In this document: positions 19,873 to 27,457 of the stretch, one piece after another
Position numbering within the stretch: the first letter of the stretch is position 1
Layout: every line of letters starts with the position of its first letter
Notes under the pieces: model-generated
What the model saw: the letters and a program-made list of their open reading frames with translations, nothing else
The model's database searches: none
What the model was told of the DNA's origin: nothing
Translations under genes and position numbers: made by a program
Source of the DNA: Pseudodonghicola flavimaris
Lineage (GTDB): Bacteria; Pseudomonadota; Alphaproteobacteria; Rhodobacterales; Rhodobacteraceae
Direction of reading: 5' to 3'
Length of the DNA stretch: 64,000 nt
Assembly (NCBI RefSeq): GCF_030164425.1
Contig: NZ_JASNJD010000009.1
Location: 119,319 to 183,318 of the forward strand

Positions 19873-20355
19873 TTATTGGGTTTCGTTGTAATAGGCTGTC
19901 AGGGCGGTCTTGATATCCTCGGGAATGGGAATGGGGCGATGCGTCTCCAGAGATGTGGTCACCGTCGTATAGTCTCCGCGCAAGGCTTCGCCTTCCCCCA
20001 GCATGGCGTGCAGCACCAGGCTGTATGAACTCTTCCCAATTTTGACCACCCGAACAAAGATATCGACTTCGTCTCCCATCCTGCAAGGGGAAAAGAAGCT
20101 GGCCGACGCATGGACATATCCCAGCCCGGTGCGGCGCTCACCGATCAGCTCGTAGTAGTTCAGGCCGAGGCAGTCGCAGAACCAGGCCTCGATGGCCTGG
20201 TTGAAGACGTCGAAGAATTTCGGCGTATAGACGATCCCCGCCGGATCGCATTGCCCGTGGCGGAAGGTGACCCGATGGGACCACATCCCCTGGGGCAGCT
20301 GGTCGCGGGTCATGGGCCGGGGACGCGGCGCGGCGGGGGTGTCGTCTGGGGTCAT
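19873..20355 (-). CDS. Hotdog-fold acyl-CoA thioesterase (4-hydroxybenzoyl-CoA thioesterase type)
   Basis: A 160-residue thioesterase. FRHGQCDPAGIVYTPKFFDVFNQAIEAWF is the family hallmark, with catalytic Asp37 in QCDPAGIVY. It hydrolyses an acyl-CoA to the free acid. Its start overlaps the iorB stop by four bases (ATGA), so it is translationally coupled. Because the Ior enzyme makes an arylacetyl-CoA from an arylpyruvate, this thioesterase would release the arylacetate and recycle CoA. A substrate such as indoleacetyl-CoA or phenylacetyl-CoA is inference from context. Confidence 0.87.
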   Translation of the reverse strand: MTPDDTPAAPRPRPMTRDQLPQGMWSHRVTFRHGQCDPAGIVYTPKFFDVFNQAIEAWFCDCLGLNYYELIGERRTGLGYVHASASFFSPCRMGDEVDIFVRVVKIGKSSYSLVLHAMLGEGEALRGDYTTVTTSLETHRPIPIPEDIKTALTAYYNETQ

Positions 20356-21923
20356 ACGAAGGTCTCGACGGTCTGGATGGTCTCATCAAGGCTCTGGTGA
20401 GAGGAGTCCTTGACGGCGGAGGTCAGCAGGATCCTGGCCCATTGCGCGGCATCCTCGCGTCCGGTCAGGCGGCGGGCGGTGGCCATCACCTTGTCGAACT
20501 TCGATTTGCCGCGATCATGGGTGTCGGAATAGCCCTTGATCAGCCGGCGGAAGCGCAGCACCTCCACCCCCAGATCGTAATCCCGGTCCAGCGCCTCGGT
20601 GGCCTGGTCCAGCCAGGCGCCGCGATGGGCGATCTCGTCACGGTGGCGCAGCGACAGCCGGCGCATCCGCCGATACCCTGCCAGCGCATAGAGCACGACG
20701 AAGCCCGACAGCGAATAGGTCTTCACCCGCCGCCCCTTGTTGAACCGCCGGTCCAGCCAGGCATAGAGCCGGGGCCGGGCGATAATCGCCGCCGCCAGTC
20801 TCGCCGGCAGGATCGAGGTGAGCTCCTCCATCCGGGGGTGCATGAACTCAGTGGTCTGCAGGGTCTGATCGCCCTTCAGGCCCAGGTCCTGTTCGATCCG
20901 CTGGCGCCGCGCCTGCCGGGTCTTGGCATCCGCCACCCGCATGATGTCGTCATAGGCCATGGCATTGGCCAGGTATTTCGCCGCCTCGCGGGTGAAGAGC
21001 CAGCCGCGGGCGGTGCCGCCGGCGGCGGCGTCCCTGGCCTGCAGATCGCGCAGAAGGTCGAGGTATTCGCGGCCATAGGCGGCATCCTGGAAATCGACCA
21101 CCTTCTTCAGGCCGAGAAAGGCGATCTCCTGCACCTCGGCGGGCTGTTCCTTCAGCAATTGCTGCAGCAGCCGGTTGGCCTTGCGGGAGCGGACCTGCGT
21201 CGGCACCGTCACGGTTTCTGCATCCTCGGTCGCCGGTGCGAGGGTCTCGGCGGCAGGGCCGTTCACCGCGCGGTCAAAGGCGGCGTCGAAGGTACGGATG
21301 CTGGCTTCGACCCCTTTGCCGCCTTTGCGGATCACCTCGTAAAACGCGTCGCGGGGAAACGGCAGGGTGCCGGAGGCCGCCAGCGCGCCGAACATCGCCG
21401 AGGAGATGACGCTGCCGTTGCGGGTGGCCAGGTCGTTCATGTCGAAGATGAACTCTTGCTGTGCCGTCACCCCGATGGCGTCGAAGACCGCGCCGCTGTC
21501 GGCGATGCCCTCGCCGGGCGCCATCTTCTCGGTCACCGCCAGGGCGCGGTGGTCCGAGGCGATCAGCGTGGTGCGGTCCGGGGTGACGATGCCGCGCAGG
21601 ATCGACCTGCCGGCCTCCATGAACTCAGAGGCGATCACCACATCGACATCGCCCGGGGTCGGCATCTGCGCCAGGATTGGCGCCCGCCCTTCGGGGTCAT
21701 GCGGCATCATCTCGACATAGTAGATCGTCGCGCCGGTCCGCTGGGCGACACCCGGGACAGAGGTGGATTGCGCCACCCAGCCCTGGGTTTCAGCCAGATC
21801 GACGATCCAGTTGGTCAGCACGCCGCCCCCCTGACCGCCCATGGCGACGATGGCAACGGAAATCGGCCGTTCGGTGGCCGGGCCGACCGCTTCGAGGTTC
21901 AGTTTCACAGTATCGGATTTCAT
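20352..21923 (-). CDS. iorB: Indolepyruvate:ferredoxin oxidoreductase, beta subunit (long proteobacterial form)
   Basis: A 523-residue protein. The N-terminal third is the pyruvate:ferredoxin oxidoreductase gamma-type domain (IVAMGGQGGGVLTNW, residues 25-39, and SVPGVAQRTGATIYYVEM). The rest is the C-terminal helical extension found in alpha- and betaproteobacterial IorB (DUF6537-like), which makes it more than twice the archaeal length. It partners IorA, whose stop is six bases upstream. Predicted reaction: arylpyruvate plus CoA to arylacetyl-CoA plus CO2, giving electrons to ferredoxin. Confidence 0.88.
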   Translation of the reverse strand: MKSDTVKLNLEAVGPATERPISVAIVAMGGQGGGVLTNWIVDLAETQGWVAQSTSVPGVAQRTGATIYYVEMMPHDPEGRAPILAQMPTPGDVDVVIASEFMEAGRSILRGIVTPDRTTLIASDHRALAVTEKMAPGEGIADSGAVFDAIGVTAQQEFIFDMNDLATRNGSVISSAMFGALAASGTLPFPRDAFYEVIRKGGKGVEASIRTFDAAFDRAVNGPAAETLAPATEDAETVTVPTQVRSRKANRLLQQLLKEQPAEVQEIAFLGLKKVVDFQDAAYGREYLDLLRDLQARDAAAGGTARGWLFTREAAKYLANAMAYDDIMRVADAKTRQARRQRIEQDLGLKGDQTLQTTEFMHPRMEELTSILPARLAAAIIARPRLYAWLDRRFNKGRRVKTYSLSGFVVLYALAGYRRMRRLSLRHRDEIAHRGAWLDQATEALDRDYDLGVEVLRFRRLIKGYSDTHDRGKSKFDKVMATARRLTGREDAAQWARILLTSAVKDSSHQSLDETIQTVETFV

Positions 21924-21929
21924 CTTGGA

Positions 21930-24086
21930 TCACGCATCGAAAGAGACGGCGGCGCGTTCGCGGCGCTTTTGCAGGAACCCGATCGCGCCCATGGTCACGC
22001 GCGATCTGAACCGGTCCCAGCCAGTGGGGTTGTTGACGACATCGGCGCGGTAGAAACTGGGGCAGAGGACGGCGGCATCGGCCACCTCGCCACAGTTGCC
22101 GCAGGCGACGCAGGTGTTGTCGATGGCGGCGACCGGATCGTCGCGCAGCGGATCGTCCAGCTCCTTGACCGACAGCGACGGGCAGCCCGACAGCCGGATA
22201 CAGGCATGATCGCCGGTGCAGACATCCTCGTCGACGCCGAACCGCTGGGTCACGGTGCGCGCGCCCGACTGGATCGCCTTGCGGATCTGCGGCTTCACCC
22301 GGCGCTGCTTGTTCAGCATGCATTCGGAGGAGGCGACGATCACCTTCGGCCCCTCGGCATCGGTGGTCAGCGCCTCGCGCAGCACGTCGCGCATCTGGTT
22401 GACGTCATAGGTGCGGTCGATCTGGCGAACCCAGGTGACCCCGATCCCCTTCACCGCGGTGACGATGGAATTGTTGGTCTTCCGGCGCTTGTTGAAGGCG
22501 CGGGATGACAGGATGTCCTGACCGCCGGTGGCGGAGGAATAATAGTTGTCGATGATCAGGAAGACGCCGTCGTGCTTGTTGAACACGGCGTTGCCGATGC
22601 CGCTGGTCAGCCCGTTGTGCCAGAAGCCGCCGTCGCCCATGATCGCGATCGACCGTTTCGCCCCCTTGACGTTGAAGGCCGAAGCCGAGGCCGCGCCCAG
22701 CCCGTAGCCCATCGTCGTGGTGCCGAGGTCGAAGGGCGGCAGGATCGAGAACAGGTGACAGCCGATGTCGGCTGAGACATGGTGTTCGCCCAGCTCTTCG
22801 TGCACCAGCTTCATGGCGGCGAAGATCGGCCGTTCCGGGCAGCCGGTACAGAGCCCGGGCGGCCGCGAGGGGACCACGTCCTTGAGCTTTTCCACCGCCG
22901 GCTGGGTCAGGATCGGTACCGGATCGGGCAGCGGCGGCCGGTTGCCCAGCTGGACCGGATCGTGATCTTCCAGGAACCGCTCGATACCCCCCATCAGCAC
23001 CGCGGCGGTGTAATCGCCGCCCATCGGCAGGTAATCCTTGCCGTGCACGGTCACCGGTGTCTTGCGCCGGGCGGTGACGGTGGAGATCGACTGTTCGATG
23101 AATTCCGGCTGGCCTTCCTCCACGACCAGAACGTGGTCGAGCCCGTCGCAGAACTCCGCCACCTCGCTGTCGATGGTCGGGTAGGCCACGTTCATCACAT
23201 AGAGCGGCACCTGGGTGTTGCCGTAGGCATCGCTGAGGCCGAGGAACTGCAGCGCCCGGATGGTGCTGTTGTACAGGCCGCCCTGGACGATGATCCCGGT
23301 CTTGCTGCCGGCTTTGTCGCCGAAGAATTCGTTCAGCCTGTGGGTCTTGATGAAGTCGATCGCGGCGGGGAAGCGTTGTTTGATCTTCTCCTGTTCCTGC
23401 ACATAGGCGGCCGGCGGCAGCACGATGCGGCTAAGGTCGCGCCTGGGCGTGTTCAACGCGTCCTTCAGGGTGAACTCGGGGCGCTTGTTGTCCTTGCAGA
23501 CGAAGCTGCCGTGCATGTGGCACGACCGGACGCGGACCTGCAGCAGGACCGGCGTGTTGGAAGCTTCCGACAGCTCGAAGCCCTTCTCGATCAGGTTGAC
23601 CATGCACTCCTGCTCGGGGCGCGGGTCCAGAAGCCACATCTGCGATTTCATTGCAAATGCATGTGTTCGCTCCTGCATGATCGAGGAGCCCTCGCCATAG
23701 TCCTCGCCGACGATGACCATGGCGCCGCCGGTCACCCCGCCCGAGGCGAGGTTCGCCAGCGCGTCGGAGGCGACGTTGGTGCCGACCGTCGATTTCCAGG
23801 CGACGGCCCCGCGCAGCGGGTACATCACCGAGGCCGAGAGCATGGCGCCCGCAGTCGCTTCGCTGGCGGAGGCCTGATAGTTGACGCCGAGGTCCTCCAG
23901 CAGGTCGTTGGCGTCGGCCAGAACATCCATCAAATGCGAGATCGGCGAGCCCTGATAGCCGCCGACGTAAGAGATCCCCGACTGCAGCAGCGCCTTGGTG
24001 ATGGCCAGAATCCCTTCGCCCCGGAAGATATCCCCGTCGCCCAGCTTGAGGTCTTCGACCTCCTTCGCGAATGATCGTTCAGCCAT
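21930..24086 (-). CDS. iorA: Indolepyruvate:ferredoxin oxidoreductase, alpha subunit
   Basis: A 718-residue ThDP and iron-sulfur subunit. Seen: the N-terminal pyrimidine-binding domain (GGYQGSPISHLMDVL near 42-54), CTGCPERPIF, the ThDP-Mg motif GDGGFWHNG followed by NYYSSATGG (about 480-510), and cysteine-rich ferredoxin-like clusters between about 615 and 685 (CTGDHACIRLSGC and CVACGNCGEVADAAVLC). The ATG at 24086 follows AAGGAGAG; a longer open frame upstream crosses the promoter and is rejected. First gene of iorA-iorB-thioesterase-marR, with an AT-rich motif 24 bases upstream of its start. Confidence 0.92.
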   Translation of the reverse strand: MAERSFAKEVEDLKLGDGDIFRGEGILAITKALLQSGISYVGGYQGSPISHLMDVLADANDLLEDLGVNYQASASEATAGAMLSASVMYPLRGAVAWKSTVGTNVASDALANLASGGVTGGAMVIVGEDYGEGSSIMQERTHAFAMKSQMWLLDPRPEQECMVNLIEKGFELSEASNTPVLLQVRVRSCHMHGSFVCKDNKRPEFTLKDALNTPRRDLSRIVLPPAAYVQEQEKIKQRFPAAIDFIKTHRLNEFFGDKAGSKTGIIVQGGLYNSTIRALQFLGLSDAYGNTQVPLYVMNVAYPTIDSEVAEFCDGLDHVLVVEEGQPEFIEQSISTVTARRKTPVTVHGKDYLPMGGDYTAAVLMGGIERFLEDHDPVQLGNRPPLPDPVPILTQPAVEKLKDVVPSRPPGLCTGCPERPIFAAMKLVHEELGEHHVSADIGCHLFSILPPFDLGTTTMGYGLGAASASAFNVKGAKRSIAIMGDGGFWHNGLTSGIGNAVFNKHDGVFLIIDNYYSSATGGQDILSSRAFNKRRKTNNSIVTAVKGIGVTWVRQIDRTYDVNQMRDVLREALTTDAEGPKVIVASSECMLNKQRRVKPQIRKAIQSGARTVTQRFGVDEDVCTGDHACIRLSGCPSLSVKELDDPLRDDPVAAIDNTCVACGNCGEVADAAVLCPSFYRADVVNNPTGWDRFRSRVTMGAIGFLQKRRERAAVSFDA

Positions 24087-24109
24087 GGATCTCTCCTTCT
24101 CGCTGAGGT

Positions 24110-24136
24110 CTGAATTAATTTTATATGTAAAATAGG
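24110..24136 (-). promoter_or_regulatory. AT-rich operator/promoter motif, site A (iorA)
   Basis: CTGAATTAATTTTATATGTA then AAATAGG on the + strand. On the iorA strand it overlaps TTGACC, a 17-base spacer and TAATTC, a possible promoter, and contains the near-palindrome TTTTACATATAAAA. It matches site B (27344-27370) at 19 of 27 positions. Confidence 0.55.
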
Positions 24137-24234
24137 TCAAGACTTTGTGGCCTGGAGGAGGGGGAAACCTCTTCCCTCTGGTCGAAATTTGAGCGGTCGA
24201 CGCTGCGGCCCAGGCCTGACTTTGTCTCGCCTTA

Positions 24235-24254
24235 TTACATGCAAAATCATGTAA
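24235..24254. promoter_or_regulatory. Palindromic operator candidate near the TetR gene
   Basis: TTACATGCAAAATCATGTAA: perfect 7-base arms around CAAAAT. Its size and symmetry fit a TetR- or MarR-type site. It lies in the gap between iorA and the divergent TetR gene, whose product is the obvious candidate. Confidence 0.5.
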
Positions 24255-24581
24255 CAGGATACTGCGTGAATTGCAAAACCAGACTTGGGGTCGTGCTGCG
24301 GACAAGGGCGCCGTGCCAGGGCGGGGCTAGTGAAACAGGTACAAACCGGGCCCGTCACCGCCGTCCGCGGCTGGTTTTTCCCGTGGTTCCGGACAGCCGG
24401 GAATCAATGCCCAAATTTTGCGCAGCGTCTGGGGTGGCGGGTGCATCCGGCGGGAATGGATGCTTTATGGCTCAAGTATTCCCGGTCTCCGGCGTGGTTG
24501 CCGTTGCGGTTATGTTGATTGGTCCGCCAATTCATGCCCAGATCGGGGGATGGGCCGGGGTAGCGAAAGGGCAGGGCGAAG

Positions 24582-25160
24582 ATGGTGCAGGTGAAGAAGG
24601 AATCCGTTCACAACGCCATTCTCGATGCGGCCTATCACCTGTTTTCCGAGCAGGGCTATCACAAGACCACGCTCAGCCAGATCGCCCGGTCCGCCAATGT
24701 CGGGGTCGGCAGCGTCTACTCCTACTTCGATTCCAAGCTGCACCTGCTCTATGCCGCCTATGAACCCTGGCAGAGCGGTTGTTTCGAGGATCTGGAGCAT
24801 CAGCTCGAAGCGGATGCGCCGCCGCGCGACAGGTTGCGGACCCTGTTGCTGGGGGTGTGGCGGGATATCCCGATGCGCAACGTGGGGCTGGCCAACAGCC
24901 TGATGGAGGCGCTGTCCTCGGCGGATCGCGGCGCCGGCAAGCCGGGCGCGCTGCTGAAATCGACGGAGGCACGTCTGCGGGCGATGCTGGAACGGGTGCT
25001 GCCTGCACCGGTTGCGCAGCAGGCCGATCTTGAGGTTTTGCCGAACCTGATCCTGATGGCCTATGACGGTTTCGTCATCAACCGGCACCTGAACGATATT
25101 GCCGATCTGGAACAGGCGGCGGAGGTCATGTGCCGGTTGATCCTGGGGCCGGAGGGTTAG
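24582..25160 (+). CDS. TetR-family transcriptional regulator
   Basis: A 192-residue TetR-type repressor. The N-terminal helix-turn-helix is clear: NAILDAAYHLFSEQGYHKTTLSQIARSANVGVGSVYSYFDSK over residues 11-52. The C-terminal ligand domain is not similar to BetI that I can see. It is divergent from the ior operon across 421 bases of non-coding sequence after the palindrome at 24235-24254. It overlaps the end of the converging quinone-reductase gene by four bases. Likely controls the ior genes or the QOR/DHOD pair; the ligand is unknown. Confidence 0.87.
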   Translation: MVQVKKESVHNAILDAAYHLFSEQGYHKTTLSQIARSANVGVGSVYSYFDSKLHLLYAAYEPWQSGCFEDLEHQLEADAPPRDRLRTLLLGVWRDIPMRNVGLANSLMEALSSADRGAGKPGALLKSTEARLRAMLERVLPAPVAQQADLEVLPNLILMAYDGFVINRHLNDIADLEQAAEVMCRLILGPEG

Positions 25161-26098
25161 GGGCGCGGCGGGATATCCAGCACGATCCGTCCGCGCGAAA
25201 TCCGGCCCTCCTGCATCAGCCGATGCGCCTCGGCGGCTCTCTCCAGCGGCAACCGCAGCGCCACCTGCGGCCGCAATACCCGTTGATCGGCCAGCGCGAC
25301 CACCCGGCGCAGCGTTTCCGGCCGGTCGTGGATTTCGGCCAGGGTGAGCCGTACCGCATGTTCGGCAGAGCGGTCCTGAAACGGTGCCGCCCGCAGGCAG
25401 ACCATATGGCCGCCGGGGGCCAGCACGCTGTAGGAACGCTGGTGGACCTCGCCGCCGATCAGGTCGAGAACGATGTCGAAGGGGGCGGCGATCCGGGTGA
25501 AATCCTCCCGGTCGTAGGCGATGGCCTGATCGGCCCCCATGGCGCGCAGATGGGCGGCGTTCTCGGCGCGGGCGGTGGCGGCGACGAAGGCACCGGCGTG
25601 ATGGGCAAGCTGTACCGCAAGGCTGCCGATCGCCCCGGCGCCGCCCTGGATCAGCACCCGCTGGCGGGGTCTCACCCGGGCGATCTCCTCGATACAGATC
25701 ACGGCGCAGACGCCGGCATGCATCAGCGCGGCGGCCTCGGCCGGCGCCAGGGTCACAGGCGCCGGGGTCAGGCTGTCGCGGTCGCGCAGAATCGATTGGG
25801 CATAGGTGCCGTTCTCGCCATGCTGTGCGATGACGCAGACCCGGTCGCCGAGGCGGGCATAGTCCACACCGGGACCGATGGCGCTGACCACCCCGGCACC
25901 GTCGCGACCGGGGATTTTCGGGAACTGCACGGTGAAGAGATCGGTCAGCCGTCCGGCGCGCAGCTTCCAGTCGGCGGGGATGACGCTGGCGGCCTCCAGA
26001 TCGACACGGACCTGACCGGGGCCGGGCACCGGATCGGGCCGCTCGGACAGCCTCAGGACCTCCGGTCCGCCGAAGCGGTCATAGGTGATCGCGCGCAC
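25157..26098 (-). CDS. Zinc-independent medium-chain dehydrogenase (quinone oxidoreductase-like)
   Basis: A 313-residue NADPH-dependent MDR protein. Seen: YDRFGGPEVLRLSERPDPVPGPGQVRV at the N-terminus, PGRDGAGVVSAIGPGV, and the nucleotide-binding loop QGGAGAIGSLAVQLAHHAGA. The zinc-ligand pattern of alcohol dehydrogenases is missing, which fits quinone oxidoreductase or enoyl-reductase types. I chose the GTG at 26098, ten bases after the stop of the DHOD-like gene; the longer frame is antiphase overlap with that gene. Probably co-transcribed with it. Substrate unknown. Confidence 0.8.
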   Translation of the reverse strand: MRAITYDRFGGPEVLRLSERPDPVPGPGQVRVDLEAASVIPADWKLRAGRLTDLFTVQFPKIPGRDGAGVVSAIGPGVDYARLGDRVCVIAQHGENGTYAQSILRDRDSLTPAPVTLAPAEAAALMHAGVCAVICIEEIARVRPRQRVLIQGGAGAIGSLAVQLAHHAGAFVAATARAENAAHLRAMGADQAIAYDREDFTRIAAPFDIVLDLIGGEVHQRSYSVLAPGGHMVCLRAAPFQDRSAEHAVRLTLAEIHDRPETLRRVVALADQRVLRPQVALRLPLERAAEAHRLMQEGRISRGRIVLDIPPRP

Positions 26099-26108
26099 CG
26101 CCCTTGCC

Positions 26109-27215
26109 TCAGAAATCGGGATGCAGCTGTTTCGACCGGATCGCCAGATAGGGATCCCAGACCGCGCCGGAGGCCGCCAGCACCGCATAGGCGCCGGCCT
26201 CGAACAGGCCGGCGATCCGCTCCGGCGTGGTGACGCCGCCCACCGCCAGGATGCGGCAGTCAATGCCGTCGCGCGCGACGATGGTGGTGGCCATCTCGAC
26301 GCAGGCGCGGGCGATCTGGTAATTGACGCCGCCCATCATGCCGGCGGTGCGGCGGTTCTCTCCAAACGCGGGGGCGCCGTCGGCATCCAGCAGTTCACGG
26401 CTGGGGGCGTTGATCATGGTGATGCCGTCGACCACCGGGCCAAGGGCGTGCAACAGCTCGGTCATCCGGGCCGCGTCCGACACGGCGCCGATCTTGACCA
26501 GAAGCGGCGTGTCGCCGATGGCGGCCCGCACCGCGGTGGCGATCCGCGTGGCCAGCGGCGTGTCGAGATAGAGCTCGCCCTCGCTCTTGGTCACATTGGG
26601 GCAGGAGAAATTGGTTTCGATCACCTGGGCGCCGGCGGCCTTGGCTTCGCGGGCGAGCTGGCAGAAATCCTCGACGAAGGCCTCGGGACTCAGTCCGGGC
26701 AGCGCAGTCCCCACCACCGAGACGATGAAGACCTGCCCGGGGCGCAGCGCGGCGCGGCAGGCCCGGATGTCCTCGCGCCAGAAGGCGGGATCGGACGAGG
26801 GCATGCCGACCGAGCCGACGGCGGTGGCCCGAAGCGGGTCGGCGGGCAGGGCGCCATCGCCCAGGCGCAGCACTGCGCCCGGATCGGCGGACACGCTGGC
26901 GGGATCGGGATAGACCCAGTTCGGTGCCGGATGGGCGATCTTCTTGCGGCTGCGGATGGTCTTGTAGGTCAGGATGTCGAAGCCGAGCCGGCTGAAGCAG
27001 TCGAACCAGCGCTCGTTCAGCACCAGGCTGGCGGCGAGCCCGACACGGGAGGCGACAGGCAGGCCGAAGAATTCCTTCATCGGGGTGTCCGGCACCGCGG
27101 GGAAGGGGCCAGCGAAGTCCGGGCCGGCGGCGGCGTTCTCCTCAAAGCTCCGGTCGAAGCGGAACAGCGGTTTGTCCAGAACCGGCGGCAGGTCGGTGAG
27201 AAAGGGGGCATTCAT
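26109..27215 (-). CDS. Dihydroorotate dehydrogenase-family FMN oxidoreductase
   Basis: A 368-residue TIM-barrel FMN enzyme resembling dihydroorotate/dihydropyrimidine dehydrogenases. ETNFSCPNVTKSEGE carries a Cys in the position of the class 1 catalytic base, followed by LLVKIGAV, MINAPSR, GMMGGVNYQIAR and the phosphate-binding loop ILAVGGVTTPERIAGLFEAGA. No N-terminal iron-sulfur domain is present. No pyrimidine genes are nearby; it sits with a quinone reductase, so a catabolic ring-reducing or oxidising step is more likely than pyrimidine synthesis. The start is the ATG at 27215 after GAGGA; an in-frame ATG at 27296 (27 residues longer, very Arg-rich) is possible. Confidence 0.75.
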   Translation of the reverse strand: MNAPFLTDLPPVLDKPLFRFDRSFEENAAAGPDFAGPFPAVPDTPMKEFFGLPVASRVGLAASLVLNERWFDCFSRLGFDILTYKTIRSRKKIAHPAPNWVYPDPASVSADPGAVLRLGDGALPADPLRATAVGSVGMPSSDPAFWREDIRACRAALRPGQVFIVSVVGTALPGLSPEAFVEDFCQLAREAKAAGAQVIETNFSCPNVTKSEGELYLDTPLATRIATAVRAAIGDTPLLVKIGAVSDAARMTELLHALGPVVDGITMINAPSRELLDADGAPAFGENRRTAGMMGGVNYQIARACVEMATTIVARDGIDCRILAVGGVTTPERIAGLFEAGAYAVLAASGAVWDPYLAIRSKQLHPDF

Positions 27216-27343
27216 GGCGTCGGCGTCCTCGGGGCGGTGGGGCGAGACGGGGCGGCGGCGGGGGCGCGGCCTCTTCCGTTCCGGTGCCCGCGCCATCGTT
27301 GTGGCGCAGGGTCGGCGCGCGCGGTACCGGCGTGACCGGGTCT

Positions 27344-27370
27344 CTGAATTTTATTTAGTTGTAAAGTAAC
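27344..27370 (-). promoter_or_regulatory. AT-rich operator/promoter motif, site B
   Basis: CTGAATTTTATTTAGTTGTA then AAGTAAC on the + strand, in an otherwise GC-rich gap before the DHOD-like gene. Same orientation as sites A and C relative to the downstream gene; the core holds TTTACAACTAAA, a small palindrome on the coding strand. Confidence 0.55.
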
Positions 27371-27457
27371 TCTCGCCCGATCCCCGGGTCGCTGTCAACG
27401 GCCCTGGTGTTGTGGCGGGCCGGGCAGTGGCGGGATGCGCTGTCATTGCATGTCGTT

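Larger units (their letters stand above)
24087..24581. other. 495-base intergenic region between iorA and the TetR gene
   Basis: Divergent promoter region. It contains the AT-rich motif nearest iorA (24110-24136) and a 20-base palindrome (24235-24254). The remaining 300 bases next to the TetR gene hold no convincing open frame with a ribosome site, and no RNA gene that I recognise. Confidence 0.6.

Noticed and set aside
20397..22508. A 703-residue plus-strand frame opposite iorB/iorA
   Set aside because: No recognisable domain and the same mirror composition; iorB and iorA on the minus strand are secure.
24582..25160. The TetR gene as the missing betI
   Set aside because: It is 14 kb from betBA, adjacent to the ior genes and a different palindrome, and its ligand domain shows no BetI resemblance that I can see.
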